Assembly (NCBI GenBank): GCA_910587735.1
Contig: CAJUNT010000006.1
Span: 92,764-156,763, forward strand
Length of the DNA: 64,000 nucleotides
From: an uncultured Clostridia bacterium
GTDB taxonomy: Bacteria; Bacillota; Clostridia; Lachnospirales; Anaerotignaceae
Reading direction: 5' to 3'
Made by a program: the position numbers and the translations under genes. Shown piece by piece: positions 16,436 through 25,661 of this stretch (its first letter is position 1; each line of letters opens with the position of its first letter). The notes beneath the pieces are model-generated. The model searched no databases, had not been told where the DNA came from, and saw only the letters and a program-made list of their open reading frames with translations.

Positions 16436-17128
16436 TCATACAGATTCTATATCAAAATAATTCATAATACCTATATATATTGCCCATGCTATTTTTTCTT
16501 GATATTCCTGTGTATTTAATTTCTGTTCTTCTTCCAAATTAGATAAAAAACCACATTCTACCAATGCAGAAGGCAATTCTGTTTTTTTCAATATATAATA
16601 ATTTGTATTTTCTTTTATTTCTCTTGTATTTTCACTATCTACATATTTTTTAAGTGACTTTTGTATTTCTTCAGCCAATTTTTTACCTTCTTCTGATTGT
16701 TTGTGATAAAAAACCTGTGCTCCTTTTGCACTTCCTTTCGGAAAAGCATTTTGATGTATGCTTACAAATATATCGCCTTGACTTTCATTTGCAATTTTTT
16801 TTCTTTCTTTCATATCCTCCTGTTTTTTTGCTCCTAATGCTTCATCAGTATCTCTTGTTACATATACTATCGCACCTCCCTGTTCTAAATATTGTTTTAA
16901 TTTTTGTGTAATTTGTAAATTGATATTCTTTTCATTGTCCCCCTTAGTACCTGTTTTACCAGGGTCCCAACCTCCATGACCTGCGTCCAATATTACCACT
17001 TTAGAATCAATAGGGAGCATAGTATTTACTGCATTTTGTTTTTTTACTGTTATACAAGCCCCTATTATAATCACCATAAGTAATACAATAATACTTAAAT
17101 TTTCCAGTTTTAACGCCAATACCTTCAT
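16436..17128 (-). CDS. cwlD: N-acetylmuramoyl-L-alanine amidase CwlD
   Basis: Amidase_3 zinc enzyme that, in spore formers, strips peptide side chains from muramic acid so that muramic-delta-lactam can form in spore cortex. Of about 230 residues, it has an N-terminal membrane anchor or uncleaved signal (LSIIVLLMVIIIGACI) and then the catalytic domain: VVILDAGHGGWDPGKTG (Zn His), NLQIT..L (Glu helix), VYVTRDTDE, FVSIHQNAF (Zn His) and SALVECGFLSN with the catalytic Glu. I choose the ATG at 17126-17128 because GGGG lies 9 bases upstream; a TTG two codons earlier also opens the frame. Length and single domain fit CwlD rather than vegetative amidases. Confidence 0.88.
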   Translation of the reverse strand: MKVLALKLENLSIIVLLMVIIIGACITVKKQNAVNTMLPIDSKVVILDAGHGGWDPGKTGTKGDNEKNINLQITQKLKQYLEQGGAIVYVTRDTDEALGAKKQEDMKERKKIANESQGDIFVSIHQNAFPKGSAKGAQVFYHKQSEEGKKLAEEIQKSLKKYVDSENTREIKENTNYYILKKTELPSALVECGFLSNLEEEQKLNTQEYQEKIAWAIYIGIMNYFDIESV

Positions 17129-17199
17129 AATCAATTACCCCTTTTGTTTTTCATTTTTGTTTTTTAAATAAAAAATGATACAGCATTTCATTATAAAGC

Positions 17200-17236
17200 C
17201 TTTTTTACAGACTCTATTCACATCTGTAAACTTTTT
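17200..17236. repeat. Degenerate fragment of the dispersed repeat
   Basis: TTACAGACTCTATTCACATC plus TGTAAACTTTT resembles the GTGGACTCTGTCCACACCTG / CAAACTTTT segment at 11652-11680 and its relative near 33115. Confidence 0.4.
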
Positions 17237-17359
17237 TATATTAGTATATGTTTACAATATTTTATATAATACTTACAAATATATATTTTGAAACTCTTTA
17301 CATTCTTTCTATCAGCGTATAAACTAAATAATATCAATATAAGAAAGGAAGAACATAAC

Positions 17360-18817
17360 ATGGAAATTAGAACAAGATTTGCTCCAAGCCCTACAGGCTA
17401 TATGCACATAGGCAATTTAAGAACAGCACTTTATGAATATTTAATTGCGAAATCTCAAAACGGAAAATTTATACTTCGTATTGAAGATACAGACCAAGAG
17501 CGATTTGTAGAAGGAGCAACAGAAATTATTTATAATACATTAAACATGACAGGATTAAAACATGATGAAGGTCCAGATATAGGAGGAGAATATGGTCCTT
17601 ATATACAAAGTCAGCGCATGGGAATGTATATGGATTATGCCAAGGAATTGATAAAAAAGGGACATGCATATTACTGTTTTTGCACAAAAGAGAGATTAGA
17701 TACATTAAAATCAAGCAATGAAAAAGGTGATGCTTTTTCAAAATATGACCGTCATTGTCTAACACTTTCTCAAGAGGAAATACAAAAAAATTTAGATGCA
17801 GGTATGCCTTTTGTTATTAGACAAAAAATGCCTACTGAAGGCACAACAACATTTCATGATGTTGTATATGGTGATATCACAGTAGAAAATGCAGAACTAG
17901 ATGACCAAATATTGATGAAAGCAGATGGATTTCCAACATACAATTTTGCAAATGTAGTAGATGACCATTTCATGAAAATTACACACGTTGTAAGGGGAAG
18001 TGAATATCTTTCTTCCACACCAAAATATAACCTCCTTTATGATGCTTTTGATTGGGAGGCACCTGTTTATGTGCATTTGCCTGCTGTTATGAGAGATGCA
18101 CACAATAAACTTTCTAAACGTCATGGTGATAAATCATTTGAAGATTTAATTAATGAGGGATATTTACCAGAAGCTGTTGTGAATTATATTGCACTTTTGG
18201 GGTGGAGTCCTTCTGACAACAAAGAGATATTTTCATTAAAAGAATTAGAACAATGTTTCAATATAAGTGGTTTAAGTAAATCTCCTTCTATATTCGATAT
18301 CAAAAAATTAACATGGTTAAATGGTGAATATATTAAAAATATGGATGCAGAAAGTTTTTATATATTAGCAGAAAATAGATTAAAAAATGCTATTAAAAAC
18401 ACAACATTAGATTTGAAAAAAATTGCTGTATTGCTTCAAAAGCGTCTTGAAACATTAAATGACATACCACGACTTGTAGATTTTTTTGATGCATTGCCAG
18501 AATATAGTACAGATTTGTATATACACAAAAAAATGAAAACAACAGAAGAAATTGCGCTTTCCAGTTTAAAAGCTGCATTACCAGTACTTGAAAATATAAC
18601 AGATTGGACAGAAAACAATATACATGATGCACTGATGTCATTGGTACAGACATTAGGTATCAAAAATGGACAACTTTTGTGGCCTGTTAGAACAGCACTT
18701 TCAGGAGAACCAACTTCTCCGGGGGGAGCTATGGAATTAGCTGACATATTAGGAAAAGAGGAATCACTAAAAAGAATCAAAATAGGTATTGAAAAACTGC
18801 AAAATACTTTATCATAA
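17360..18817 (+). CDS. gltX: Glutamyl-tRNA synthetase
   Basis: Class I synthetase that charges tRNA-Glu (and possibly tRNA-Gln if non-discriminating). About 485 residues. Seen: RTRFAPSPTGYMHIGNLRTA with the HIGH-type HIGN, LRIEDTDQER, the SRTPK-like STPKYNLLYDAFDW, and KLSKRHGDKS as the KMSKS-type loop, followed by an anticodon-binding helical domain ending GIEKLQNTL. The start is ATG 17360 behind AAGGAAG; an upstream TTG extension of 24 residues has no support. It stands between divergent and convergent units and ends at a shared terminator. Confidence 0.96.
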   Translation: MEIRTRFAPSPTGYMHIGNLRTALYEYLIAKSQNGKFILRIEDTDQERFVEGATEIIYNTLNMTGLKHDEGPDIGGEYGPYIQSQRMGMYMDYAKELIKKGHAYYCFCTKERLDTLKSSNEKGDAFSKYDRHCLTLSQEEIQKNLDAGMPFVIRQKMPTEGTTTFHDVVYGDITVENAELDDQILMKADGFPTYNFANVVDDHFMKITHVVRGSEYLSSTPKYNLLYDAFDWEAPVYVHLPAVMRDAHNKLSKRHGDKSFEDLINEGYLPEAVVNYIALLGWSPSDNKEIFSLKELEQCFNISGLSKSPSIFDIKKLTWLNGEYIKNMDAESFYILAENRLKNAIKNTTLDLKKIAVLLQKRLETLNDIPRLVDFFDALPEYSTDLYIHKKMKTTEEIALSSLKAALPVLENITDWTENNIHDALMSLVQTLGIKNGQLLWPVRTALSGEPTSPGGAMELADILGKEESLKRIKIGIEKLQNTLS

Positions 18818-18821
18818 AAAC

Positions 18822-18854
18822 AAAAAACTGTCGGAATATTTCGACAGTTTTTTA
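18822..18854 (+). terminator. Bidirectional terminator between gltX and the SLH protein gene
   Basis: AAAAAACTGTCG pairs with CGACAGTTTTTT around GAATATTT; T-runs occur on both sides of the two convergent genes. Confidence 0.85.
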
Positions 18855-18863
18855 TTTTTGACA

Positions 18864-21800
18864 TTATACAATCGTAATCATTTTTGTTCTGATTTTTGGT
18901 AATCCAGTTCCATTTGATATTGTTACTTTTACAATAACACTACCTTTATTTGTTGCCCTCAAAATATTTTTTTCAATAGAGGACATTGTGCCACCATCAT
19001 TTGCAATACTCCAAACAGCATTTTGTAAATCTTTACCATCTGCCTTTTTCGCATACAGTACAATATCGCTGTTTGTTACAACACTTCCCATATAGCTTAT
19101 TATAATGCTAGTATCTTCTGGTTGCGCTGGTACGATTGGCGTTGTAATCGTTTGTCCTGGTACCACTGGTGTTTGCTCTGGTTCTACTGGTGTCACTGGT
19201 TTTTGCTCTGGTTCTATCGGTGTCACTGGTGTTTGTTCTGGTTCTACCGGTGTCACTGGTGTTTGCTCTGGTTCTACCGGTGTCACTGGTGTTTGCTCTG
19301 GTTCTACCGGTGTCACTGGTTTTTGCTCTGGTTCTATCGGTGTCACTGGTGTTTGTTCTGGCTGCACTGGTGTCACTGGTGTTTGTTCTGGCTGTACTGG
19401 TGTCACTGGTGTTTGTTCTGGCTGCACCGGTGTCACTGGTGTTTGTTCTGGCTGCACTGGTGTCACTGGTGTTTGTTCTGGTTCTACCGGTGTCACTGGT
19501 GTTTGTTCTGGCTGCACTGGTGTCACTGGTGTTTGTTCTGGTTCTACCGGTGTCACTGGTGTTTGCTCTGGCTGCACTGGTGTTACTGGTTTTTGCTCTG
19601 GTTCTGCTGGTGTTACCATTGGAGCTTGTTGTGGCTCTGTAAATGTAATCACAAAGTCTTTTGTGTATGCAGTGCCATCTTGTGCGCCACCCTCAACATA
19701 TGCCTGCATTGTAACAGTACCCGGTCTATCCATACGAACAGTATGACTATCTGGTATTTCTGCAAAACCTCTCATCAAATACCAATTTACTACAAAATTG
19801 TTTTCGCCTACTGTTTCCAGTTTTGCCTGACTCAAATCAAAGTCTTTACCTGCCTCACATTGCTGTGTAGGAAGTGTAATGTCTTTGATGTATGGTTTTT
19901 GAGCAGTTTGTTGTATTGCATTTTGTGCAGGCTGTTGCGCAATAACTTGAGGTGCCACATTGCGTACCGCTTGTGGTGGTGTAGTCTGTTCATTTTCACT
20001 TGGTTGTTCGCTTTGTTCATTAATACTCCTTGATGTATCTACAGTAAATCTCAACTGTGCACTTGCTTCTGCTTCACTAGTAATATCATCTATACTACTT
20101 TGAGTAAGATTATTATAGTCTACCCATGCTATTACATTCACAGCAGCATTTGTTTCAGTAGTACTAACAGTTAAAGTATTTGTTGTTCCTGTATCATGAG
20201 CTAATGAAATGCCAGTAGTATTATCAGCACCCTCTTTTTTCCAATATATTGTTCTGCCGTCTAAATGTTCTCCTTGCACAGTTAAGTTATATGACTGACC
20301 CTTTTGTACTGTAACATTTCCGCCAGAAGCAGGTGTGATTTCTGAACCATTATTTTCAACTTTGATACCTGTTATATTTGCCTTATCCTGAATATTGATT
20401 GTTACTGTTGCTGTAACATCTCTCAACTCATTTCCAGCAGCATTCAAATATCCATTTGGTATTGTTGCTTTTAATTTTACTGTTGTGGTACCTGTCGGTA
20501 AATTAGCTGGTACTACAAGTCTATTTGTTGATGGTATATCTACTTCATTTTGTGTTTCTTCTAATGTCCATACAATCTCACTTACCTGACTAGTACCATT
20601 CATAGCATTCAAAAAATAAGTAGCGCTAGAGCTGCTTGGTTTAGTTAGAGTAATTGTTCCTTTATCTTGTGCTGTAAATTTCTTTCCACTGTTTTCTAAT
20701 TGTATTTCTGTAATACTTTTCTGTATAAAATTATTAACTTGAATCGTTGTTTGCGTAGTACTACCATTTGGTGTAGTGGCTTTTATCGTATGCGTTCCTG
20801 TAGGGAATCCAACGCCACCTACAGTATTACCCGTATCTAATGTTATTGTTTCTCTAGCATTTCCTAAAAATTTACTATGATCGTCATTATCGCAGCAAGT
20901 CCATGTAATAGAATGTCCATTTAATGAAGTACCTTCTCTTATTTGTGCTGTAAATGGTATACTTTGTCCATAATAATAAATTGGGTAATTTTCTTGTGTA
21001 TTACCTCCTAATGCTTTTCCACCAACTGTAATGCCTTCTAATATAGCAGTACTATCAGGAATAGGAGTAGTTGCTTGTGAAATAGTAATTGATTTTTCTT
21101 TTGTTGCTACTACTGTATTACCTTTTTTCAATGTTGCTGTTACTTTTACTGTTCCAGTTGCTTTTGGAGTCAATGTTGCAGTTGCATTTGCAACTGGCTG
21201 CGCTCCAGTATTATTTACTGTTAATGTTGTTGATGAATTGGTAAGTTCTGCAATGCTAGTATTATTGAGTGTCCATTCTACAGTGTATCCGCTTACATCT
21301 CCAATATTTGCTGAAGCTGTCAGTGTTGCAGTTGGTGTTGTGTCACTGCTACCACTTTCTGGCAATGTTAAAGTATTTGCTCCTGTTAATGTAAGTTCTT
21401 TTTTCAATATTGTAATCATTTTTGTTACAACTTTATCATTTAATGTTGCTGTAATTGTTACAGTTTTATTCTGTGTAGTATCAGCATTATTAATAACTAA
21501 TTCTGCTTTTCTTTTATCTTGAGAATCTACTGTTAAAGTAGTATAAGCATTTGTGTCATTTAATGCCCATACAATATTGTCATCTGCTTTTAAAGAATTT
21601 GTATCACCATCACTTCTAGCTGTTAATTTAATTCTTTCTCCTTCTACATATTGTAAATTTGAACGGAATGGATTAACATCTATGTCCTTCAATTCTGACT
21701 CTGTTGGTGTTGGTGGTGCTGTACCTTGTTTTAATATTGTAATTTCTCTTGTTGCACCTGTATCTCCATTATCCACTTTTGCAGTAACAGTAATTTTTTT

Positions 21801-24383
21801 ATCACTTGCATCAGCTTTCAGTGCTTTAATTGTTGCAATTTGGCTATAAGTTGTATCTACTTTAATATCTACATATTCTTCATCTGAAGAAGACACTGAC
21901 CACACTACTTTTTCGCCATCATTTAATACTTTATTGTCTACATTTGCTGTTAATACAATAGAACTATCTTTAGCTACAGAATACTGATTTGATATATTTG
22001 TAATACTAGTTACTTTTGACGCTGTTGGTGTTGGCGGTGTCACATTACCTGAGAATGTAATAGTAAAACTTTGTGTATATGCTGTACCAAGTGCTTTACC
22101 ATTATCTATTGTTGCTAAAAGTGTTACCGTTCCATTTTTGGTTGCATTAAGTACTCTATCACCTGAAATGTTTGCACCTGCGCCATTTGATGTAATTGTC
22201 CATTTTACTGTTTTATATGATGCTGTACTTGGTGATACCACTGGTGATAATGTCAATGACTGTCCTGTTATACCTGTTGTCGGTATACCAGATATTCCTG
22301 TTACAGCCGTAAATGTTGATGTTTGGTCATTGTTTACAATGCCACTATCTTTTGTTACATTTTTATCTGTTCTAATTGTTTTAACAGTACCATTACCTCT
22401 CAAAACAACATCAGAACTAGAATCTAATGTACCAATATAGCTACTACCTTCCATACGGAAAACAACATTTCTACTTGAAATGACATTTACTTTGTCAATT
22501 CTTGCTCTGCTTGTTATTCTAACGTCACAGTCTGAATTCACTTGCAATGTCTGCATATTTGCATCAATAACCAAATCTTCATCTAATGTTCTTTGCACAG
22601 AAACGTCATTTAACTTAATACCATTTTCTGCTCTAATAATGGTGTTACCTCTTACAGTAATATCACCATCTATTTCTGTATCATCTTCAAATTCAAGTGC
22701 AACAGGCTCATCGCCATATCTGCTATCTGTATCTTTATCGCTTATAATATCGCCTTGTATATCACAATCACGGAATATAACGGAATTTTTACCTCCGCCA
22801 TAAATATAAACATCACCACGAACAGTTACATCGTCCAATATAACTTCTCCGTCTTTGACATCTCTTGTAATTGTCAAACGATTATACACGATTGCATCAC
22901 TGAATTCAACGCCATCTGCTTCAATGGATACATTATGATATTTTTCTCCATCTGCATCAAAATTTCTATCCTCATGGTCTATTGTCAAGTCGTCATATTG
23001 TGAGCCACTACTAGATGAACCACTACTTCCGCTTGTATAAGAAGGTTTTTCTCCGTCGCCTCTTGTTGTCAATTTATCTGGTTTTATGCTGGAACGGATG
23101 CCGCTTACATAAACTGTCATGTCATTGATGTCGCCCTTACCATATATGCGTATTCTGCCTCTTATTGTCATATTGTCAACTTCTGAACCGCTTGTAAATG
23201 TAACCTCGCCATCTTTTGCATCTGAAGTTACTTCTAATGTAGAAACATCTGCATTTTTATATAATTTCAAATTTGCATCTGTATCTAATTCCACATAATT
23301 TACCTCAGCGTCAATGGTTGCTTCTGATACATCATCATCTCTTACAACAACATTTTCATAACCTGTACCTTCAATTTTTGCTTTATTCAAAAATTCCAAA
23401 TCTCTTACTTTTGTTTTGCTTTCGGCACGGAATACAACATTATTTTTATCCAATTCTACTTTATTAAAATCGCAGTTTTGTGCTTTAATTGTTCCGCCAC
23501 CCTGTACTTTCACAGTACCTTTTACTACCACATTATTTAATGTAACATCTTTGCTATTTAAAGAACTGGATATAATTAAATCACCGTTTATTGTTCTGCC
23601 ACGCAAAGAAGTATCTTCTAATGTATAATTTGCACTATTGTTATTTGTATTATTGTTGTTATTATTTGTACTGTTGTTTGTATTATTATTTGTGCTATTG
23701 TTGATATTTGTATTGTTGTTTGTGTTATTATTTGTATTATTATTTGTACTGCTATTTGTATTGCTGTTTACTGGTGCAAATATTGCATTTTCTAATGCAG
23801 TTACAGCTTCTGCTCTTGTCATAGACGTCTGAGGGCGAAATGCACCATTAGGAAAACCTTGCATTACTTTTGCACTGGACACTGCACCGACATAAGGTTT
23901 TGCCCAGTTTGCAATGGCATTATAATCTGTATAACTTGTTGAAGCATTGGCATTTGTTTGCAATTTTTTAATTTGTGCCATCATTACTGCTGCTTCTTGT
24001 CTTGTTACAGCTGCTCCTGGGCGAAATGTTCCTACAGAATCGCCTTTGATATAACCTGCTGCAACACCTTTTTGTATTTCAGCATATGCCCAGTACTGCG
24101 GACGTACATCACTAAATGATATAGATGCTTGTGTGTTATAACCAAATGCCTTATTTGCCAATGTTACAAACTCCGCACGGCTAATAGCATTGTTTGGACG
24201 GAATGTACCATCTGGATATCCACTAATATATCCGCTTGAAGTCCATTTATTGATTGTGCTTTCTGCCCAGTGTCCTTGCGTATCAGAAGCTGCAAGAGCC
24301 GTTTGTGCTGACGTTATCGTCATTGTACTGGCAAAAAGTATCATGGCCATAAATGATGATAATTGTCTTTTTGTCCTTTTCAT
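18864..24383 (-). CDS. Giant SLH-domain surface protein with beta-helix, Ig-like repeats and a Pro/Glu stalk
   Basis: About 1,839 residues, exported and held to the wall by SLH domains. In order: signal peptide (to about residue 32, TSAQTALAA); three SLH domains (GHWAESTINKWTSSGYISGY; PQYWAYAEIQKGVAAGYIKG; AKPYVGAVSSAKVMQGFPNG); an Asn/Thr-rich linker (about 205-255); a repeated beta-strand region likely to be a beta-helix or bactofilin-like scaffold (RGRTINGDLIISSSLNSKDV onward); several Big_2-like domains; fifteen 10-residue repeats of the PEQTPVTPVE type; and a last Ig-like domain. The ATG at 24381-24383 follows GGGGG; the frame also opens at an upstream TTG. Probably an S-layer or adhesion component; ligand unknown. 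Confidence 0.88.
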   Translation of the reverse strand: MKRTKRQLSSFMAMILFASTMTITSAQTALAASDTQGHWAESTINKWTSSGYISGYPDGTFRPNNAISRAEFVTLANKAFGYNTQASISFSDVRPQYWAYAEIQKGVAAGYIKGDSVGTFRPGAAVTRQEAAVMMAQIKKLQTNANASTSYTDYNAIANWAKPYVGAVSSAKVMQGFPNGAFRPQTSMTRAEAVTALENAIFAPVNSNTNSSTNNNTNNNTNNNTNINNSTNNNTNNSTNNNNNNTNNNSANYTLEDTSLRGRTINGDLIISSSLNSKDVTLNNVVVKGTVKVQGGGTIKAQNCDFNKVELDKNNVVFRAESKTKVRDLEFLNKAKIEGTGYENVVVRDDDVSEATIDAEVNYVELDTDANLKLYKNADVSTLEVTSDAKDGEVTFTSGSEVDNMTIRGRIRIYGKGDINDMTVYVSGIRSSIKPDKLTTRGDGEKPSYTSGSSGSSSSGSQYDDLTIDHEDRNFDADGEKYHNVSIEADGVEFSDAIVYNRLTITRDVKDGEVILDDVTVRGDVYIYGGGKNSVIFRDCDIQGDIISDKDTDSRYGDEPVALEFEDDTEIDGDITVRGNTIIRAENGIKLNDVSVQRTLDEDLVIDANMQTLQVNSDCDVRITSRARIDKVNVISSRNVVFRMEGSSYIGTLDSSSDVVLRGNGTVKTIRTDKNVTKDSGIVNNDQTSTFTAVTGISGIPTTGITGQSLTLSPVVSPSTASYKTVKWTITSNGAGANISGDRVLNATKNGTVTLLATIDNGKALGTAYTQSFTITFSGNVTPPTPTASKVTSITNISNQYSVAKDSSIVLTANVDNKVLNDGEKVVWSVSSSDEEYVDIKVDTTYSQIATIKALKADASDKKITVTAKVDNGDTGATREITILKQGTAPPTPTESELKDIDVNPFRSNLQYVEGERIKLTARSDGDTNSLKADDNIVWALNDTNAYTTLTVDSQDKRKAELVINNADTTQNKTVTITATLNDKVVTKMITILKKELTLTGANTLTLPESGSSDTTPTATLTASANIGDVSGYTVEWTLNNTSIAELTNSSTTLTVNNTGAQPVANATATLTPKATGTVKVTATLKKGNTVVATKEKSITISQATTPIPDSTAILEGITVGGKALGGNTQENYPIYYYGQSIPFTAQIREGTSLNGHSITWTCCDNDDHSKFLGNARETITLDTGNTVGGVGFPTGTHTIKATTPNGSTTQTTIQVNNFIQKSITEIQLENSGKKFTAQDKGTITLTKPSSSSATYFLNAMNGTSQVSEIVWTLEETQNEVDIPSTNRLVVPANLPTGTTTVKLKATIPNGYLNAAGNELRDVTATVTINIQDKANITGIKVENNGSEITPASGGNVTVQKGQSYNLTVQGEHLDGRTIYWKKEGADNTTGISLAHDTGTTNTLTVSTTETNAAVNVIAWVDYNNLTQSSIDDITSEAEASAQLRFTVDTSRSINEQSEQPSENEQTTPPQAVRNVAPQVIAQQPAQNAIQQTAQKPYIKDITLPTQQCEAGKDFDLSQAKLETVGENNFVVNWYLMRGFAEIPDSHTVRMDRPGTVTMQAYVEGGAQDGTAYTKDFVITFTEPQQAPMVTPAEPEQKPVTPVQPEQTPVTPVEPEQTPVTPVQPEQTPVTPVEPEQTPVTPVQPEQTPVTPVQPEQTPVTPVQPEQTPVTPVQPEQTPVTPIEPEQKPVTPVEPEQTPVTPVEPEQTPVTPVEPEQTPVTPIEPEQKPVTPVEPEQTPVVPGQTITTPIVPAQPEDTSIIISYMGSVVTNSDIVLYAKKADGKDLQNAVWSIANDGGTMSSIEKNILRATNKGSVIVKVTISNGTGLPKIRTKMITIV
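19152..19601 (-). repeat. Fifteen tandem 30-bp in-frame repeats in the SLH protein gene
   Basis: Each unit encodes PEQ(T/K)PVTP(V/I)(E/Q); fifteen copies fill the interval exactly. Third-base differences are few, so copy number may change by slippage or recombination. Confidence 0.95.
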
Positions 24384-24712
24384 AAATAACAACCCCCTTT
24401 ATTATTAAAATCATATACAAAGTTTTTTAAAACAGTACTATAATTTATAAAAATATGTATCGTTTATTTACTGTTTTTCTCTTTGTAGTAATACAGTATA
24501 TATTACTGTTTTCAAATTAAAAAACTGTAATATGGTCATAACACCTTATATCATTTATATGATAAGAATACAACGATTGGTCAAAATTTACAACTGGTTT
24601 TGTCTATTTGAAAGAAAATTGTAATATTAGGTACAAAATATGGAAATATACTACATGATATGACATAAATAAAACCGAAACTACTATTATGTATTCACTA
24701 TTTTTATAACAA
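24384..24712. other. Upstream region of the SLH gene, nothing else recognised
   Basis: About 330 AT-rich bases between the SLH start and the SASP terminator. A short palindrome (TTATATCATTTATATGATAA at 24545-24564) is the only structure noted. It should hold the SLH gene promoter. Confidence 0.5.
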
Positions 24713-24738
24713 AAAACGGAGCGTTAACGCTCCGTTTT
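24713..24738 (-). terminator. Intrinsic terminator of the SASP gene
   Basis: Perfect stem AAAACGGAGCG/CGCTCCGTTTT with a TTAA loop, 14 bases past the stop. Confidence 0.9.
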
Positions 24739-24751
24739 ATTATTTCATTAA

Positions 24752-24955
24752 TTATTTACCAGCCATTTGTTTTTCTTGTGCTTCAATCATTTTTTTCACC
24801 ATGTATCCGCCTACATAGCCATTTTGTGCTGATGTCAAATCTCCATTATATCCTTTTTTCAATGGTACACCAATTTCGCTTGCTACTTCATATTTGAATT
24901 GTTCTAATGCTGCCATTGCCTCTGGTACTGCTTTTCTGTTTCTACTTGTCGCCAT
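24752..24955 (-). CDS. Alpha/beta-type small acid-soluble spore protein
   Basis: DNA-binding SASP of 67 residues that coats and protects spore DNA and is degraded by GPR at germination. Seen: VPEAMAALEQFKYEVASEIG, in which the GPR cleavage motif (KYEVASEIG) matches the family, and the second conserved block GDLTSAQNGYVGGYMVKKMI. The ATG at 24955 follows AGGGAGGT. Single gene with its own terminator; expected forespore sigma-G control, although I could not assign a convincing sigma-G promoter by eye. Confidence 0.95.
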   Translation of the reverse strand: MATSRNRKAVPEAMAALEQFKYEVASEIGVPLKKGYNGDLTSAQNGYVGGYMVKKMIEAQEKQMAGK

Positions 24956-25661
24956 AATTTGTTACCTCCCTAATATAATAATTATCCCATGCAATACAAA
25001 CAGCACGAATTGTTTCATTACAAAACATTTTTTGTTTCCTGCTGTTTCATTGCACTATTATTATGACACACACAAAAAAAATCATACAAGCACTTTTTAC
25101 CACTTTTTTAGACAAATACTAGCAATTTTCATACTTTTGCTTTACCATGCTAATTATTGTACTAAAAAAAGATAGAGATACCAAAAAATATAAAAAATAA
25201 ATATCTATCGTTTTTTTGAAAATAAATTCAGTATACAAAGCATTTTCTATTTTTTATAATAAAAGTATTCATATAAATATGATATCAAAAACAAACAAAG
25301 CAATAAAACAATATGATTTCTGCTTATTTTTTATAAAATCCATTTTTAAAAATAGAAATATCATTTATACAAAATAGTTTTATGATTTAAAATTGTTCTG
25401 ATAAAAATACAAATTCACTGAAATTTTATTCATTATAAAATACCATTTCAGTACTTATCATGCATGAGGCATAATAAAATGTGCATAAAAAACGACTTGA
25501 TTTTTTGTTTATTTTGTTTTAGTATTTTTCCATGCTACAAAACAGCATAACAAAATTATTTTAAAAGGAGTGAAAAAAGTTTTTTATTGCATTTATATTT
25601 TTTATTTTTTGAAACATATGCAATCATATTTTATAACACAACACTATAAGGGAGGAATATT
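24956..25661. other. AT-rich intergenic region
   Basis: About 700 bases between the divergent SASP and symporter genes. No gene, RNA motif or repeat recognised; must contain the promoters of both flanking genes. Confidence 0.55.

Noticed and set aside
19105..19746. Regular 30-bp repeats that could suggest a CRISPR array or a plus-strand Val/Cys-rich gene
   Set aside because: The units are contiguous with no spacers and encode an in-frame Pro/Glu stalk of the SLH protein on the minus strand; plus-strand frames are shadows of the repeats.
24894..25175. Plus-strand frame of 93 codons overlapping the SASP gene
   Set aside because: It overlaps the SASP start and promoter region and has no recognisable domain or ribosome site.
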